Assembly: GCA_029564595.1 (NCBI GenBank)
Contig: JAKQPS010000186.1
Coordinates: forward strand, 1 to 15,171
DNA: 15,171 nt
Source: a bacterium
Lineage (GTDB): Bacteria; UBP15; UBA6099
Direction of reading: 5' to 3'
Notes under the pieces: generated by a model
What the model was told of the DNA's origin: nothing
What the model saw: only the letters and a program-made list of their open reading frames with translations
Database searches by the model: none
Made by a program: the position numbers and the translations under genes
Shown here: in pieces, positions 13,544-15,171 of the stretch
Layout of the letters: each line of letters starts with the position of its first letter
How positions within the stretch are numbered: position 1 is the stretch's first letter

Positions 13544-14923
13544 TCAATGTCCGCTTTTGGGAATAACTTTTCCGATTGTTTTTGCGATTAAAATCAGGAA
13601 TACTTGCAACTCCTGCACTCCGATAGCGTTTCCGACGAGCGGAATTTTTGAAGCCGCCTCGATAATCTTCGCGGATTTTTTGACCGACGTCATCGAGTTG
13701 TCCAGAGCCGCAATAAGTCTGTCGGCTTCCTCCTTGTTAATAACAATCGGCGGCATGAGCCTCATGACTTTCGGGTTGTTGGCGCTGAAGATTGCCATAA
13801 CTCCGTTTGTGCCTAAGAAGAACGACATCAGCGGCCCCATCATGTCGTGAGTATACTCAAGGCCGATCATAAGCCCTTTGCGGCGCACTTCTTTGACAAG
13901 CCCTTTGTGTTTTTCCACCAGCTTCAGAATCGCGCCGCCTATGTAGTCACCCATTTCCGCAGCGTGTTGCGGGATATTGTTTTTCTTAAGATATTCAATT
14001 GCTTTAAGCCCGACCACGCAGGCCAAATCCCCGCCGCCGAAAGTCGACACAATCATATCCGGATTGGCTTCCATAAACTTGCGCGCGCGGTCGTTGAATA
14101 TGACAGCCGATATCGGATAGACGGAACCGCTAAGCGACTTCGCCGTCGTCATTATGTCGGGGGTCACTCCGTAATGCTCGCAACAGAACATCTTGCCCGT
14201 TCGACCGAAACCGGTTTGAACCTCGTCGAAAATGAGCATTATGCCCCTCTCGTCGCATATCTTTCTGAGGCCTTCTAAAAACTTCTGTTCGGCCACGAAA
14301 ATGCCCGCTTCGCCCTGAACTAGTTCGAGAATGATAGCCGCAGTGTCCGCTCCGGCAATCCGCTTGACAGCTTCGAGGTCGTTCATAGGCGGCTCGTGCG
14401 TGAACCCCGGAATCAGCGGCTCGAAAGAATCCCTGTAAATCGGTTTTCCTATCGCCGAGAGCGAGAACCCGGTGTGGCCGTGATACGCCTTAACAAACGA
14501 AATAACCTCTTTGCGACCTGTCACGCCGCGCGCCATCTTGAGAGCAGAATCGTTCGCCTCTCCGCCGCCGGAACACAACATAACATTGTTAAGGCCTTCA
14601 GGGGCAATCTCGACCAGCTTCTCCGCAAGCGCCGCCTTCGGGCCTGACGGGAACATGCCGTCTCCCATCCCCCAACTGTCAATCGCGGCGTCCAGCGCGT
14701 TCACTATCTCCGTGTTTCTTCTGCCGACATTGAAACTTCCGGCGGAACAGAAACAATCTATGTACCGCTCCTGCGTGTCCACATCCCACAGATGAACGCC
14801 AAGCCGTTTGCCTTCCAGCACCTCTAGTCCCACCGATTTCAAAAATATCGTCTGTGTTAAGTTGATATGTTTTTTGAAATCGCTTATTCCTTCCTGCTTT
14901 ATTTGTTTGGCGGTTTTAGTCAT
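13544..14923 (-). CDS. Class III aminotransferase (PLP-dependent), intact
   Basis: This 459-residue fold-type I, class III aminotransferase belongs to the family of ornithine, GABA, diaminobutyrate and putrescine aminotransferases, which move an omega-amino group to an oxo-acid. All core residues are present: the GGGEAND phosphate loop (119-125), ring-stacking Tyr147 in AYHG, Asp233 and Val235 in FDEVQTGFGR, Schiff-base Lys262 in TTAKSLSGSVYP, Thr294 in STFGG and Arg388 in MRLMPP. The substrate cannot be read from sequence. Beyond the usual end of the fold (about 410) there is a 45-50 residue tail with a hydrophobic, amphipathic stretch VQELQVFLILIAKTIGKVIP that the neighbouring paralogue lacks. 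The start at 14923 is chosen because AAGGTGAT lies just upstream; an ATG at 14929 and a TTG at 14953 are alternatives. It is the first gene of the likely operon. Confidence 0.9.
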   Translation of the reverse strand: MTKTAKQIKQEGISDFKKHINLTQTIFLKSVGLEVLEGKRLGVHLWDVDTQERYIDCFCSAGSFNVGRRNTEIVNALDAAIDSWGMGDGMFPSGPKAALAEKLVEIAPEGLNNVMLCSGGGEANDSALKMARGVTGRKEVISFVKAYHGHTGFSLSAIGKPIYRDSFEPLIPGFTHEPPMNDLEAVKRIAGADTAAIILELVQGEAGIFVAEQKFLEGLRKICDERGIMLIFDEVQTGFGRTGKMFCCEHYGVTPDIMTTAKSLSGSVYPISAVIFNDRARKFMEANPDMIVSTFGGGDLACVVGLKAIEYLKKNNIPQHAAEMGDYIGGAILKLVEKHKGLVKEVRRKGLMIGLEYTHDMMGPLMSFFLGTNGVMAIFSANNPKVMRLMPPIVINKEEADRLIAALDNSMTSVKKSAKIIEAASKIPLVGNAIGVQELQVFLILIAKTIGKVIPKSGH

Positions 14924-14997
14924 CTTCATCACCTTTTCTAGTTTTGCTTTCAATTAGACAAAGCAGGCATGTTACGCGCATAAAAATATTTTTTGTT

Positions 14998-15026
14998 ATT
15001 CTATGCTGAATTTCGATATTGCGCAA
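14998..15026 (-). promoter_or_regulatory. Sigma70-like promoter for the aminotransferase unit
   Basis: On the minus strand TTGCGC (15026-15021) is followed by a 17-base spacer and TAGAAT (15003-14998). The -10 matches consensus at 5/6 and the -35 at 3/6. The predicted start is near 14991, leaving a leader of about 68 bases. Confidence 0.4.
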
Positions 15027-15063
15027 ACGGATTTATCCCGGATTCGTCAATAGAACCCTAGAA

Positions 15064-15093
15064 TCAGGAAGAATCAGCCGTATGTTTTGGCAT
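15064..15093 (-). CDS. Possible 9-codon mini-ORF with strong ribosome binding site
   Basis: On the minus strand GAGGTGAATACC directly precedes ATG, and the frame reads MPKHTADSS and stops. The spacing and the GAGGTGA match to the anti-Shine-Dalgarno sequence are as good as for the real genes here, but nine codons are too few for a family call. It may be a short leader peptide, a gene remnant or part of a dispersed repeat. It lies upstream of the predicted aminotransferase promoter, so it would need a promoter further right. Confidence 0.25.
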   Translation of the reverse strand: MPKHTADSS

Positions 15094-15171
15094 GGTATTC
15101 ACCTCGTAGATTTCTAATGCGCGGCAATAGGAAGTGAAAAAGAATCTAGAAACAACAGGGAATTCTCTATC

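Larger units (their letters stand above)
14954..15171. other. Upstream region of the aminotransferase unit
   Basis: These 218 bases hold no recognisable gene. They contain a promoter candidate (14998-15026), a 9-codon open frame with a good ribosome binding site (15064-15093), and blocks shared with the 887-981 region. The repeat GAATCAG at about 15061 and 15071 is also visible. Confidence 0.5.

Noticed and set aside
1-15171. CRISPR arrays, tRNA or rRNA genes, transposases, integrases or phage genes
   Set aside because: No regularly spaced repeats, cloverleaf-like sequence, rRNA motifs or mobile-element proteins were seen on either strand.

Overview
The window appears to come from an uncultivated Gram-negative-type bacterium of moderate GC content. 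This rests on export signal peptides, strong GGAGG-type ribosome binding sites and a mix of families common in poorly characterised phyla. Nothing in the sequence names the phylum, so taxonomy is left open. There are no rRNA or tRNA genes, CRISPR arrays, insertion sequences or phage genes. It reads as chromosomal metabolic and accessory sequence, with most genes on the minus strand.

Left part (1-2480): the first 14 codons of a minus-strand gene face away from a plus-strand SRPBCC/DUF2505-like gene (239-742). A convergent intergenic region with two terminator-like hairpins follows. Next come a secreted protein of unknown function (1042-2064, minus) and a DUF3467 gene (2178-2480, minus), separated by a perfect 17-bp palindrome. 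Upstream of the DUF3467 gene is a 273-base leader with two perfect TATAAT boxes.

Middle (2754-10224): a branched-chain aminotransferase (ilvE, minus) is divergent from a cytoplasmic TPR-repeat protein (plus). A GH2 glycosidase of beta-mannosidase type and a large exported gingipain-family (C25) cysteine peptidase with a TPR C-terminus follow, both minus. The peptidase is upstream of the glycosidase with a 75-nt gap, so the two may be co-transcribed.

Right part (10390-14923, all minus): a likely transcription unit starts at a promoter near 15000. It encodes an intact class III aminotransferase, a second class III aminotransferase 32 nt downstream, and a second DUF2505-like protein that ends at a terminator-like hairpin. 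A cystathionine gamma-synthase/lyase-type gene follows.

The most notable observation is that the second class III aminotransferase is a coherent pseudoenzyme. The Schiff-base lysine is Gln, the ring-stacking Tyr is Ser and the Val of the DEVQ motif is Gly. The reading frame, the cofactor Asp, the inter-subunit Thr and the substrate Arg are all intact. Encoded next to a complete paralogue, it suggests a catalytic/non-catalytic heterodimer comparable in principle to serine palmitoyltransferase LCB1/LCB2. That pairing is inference.
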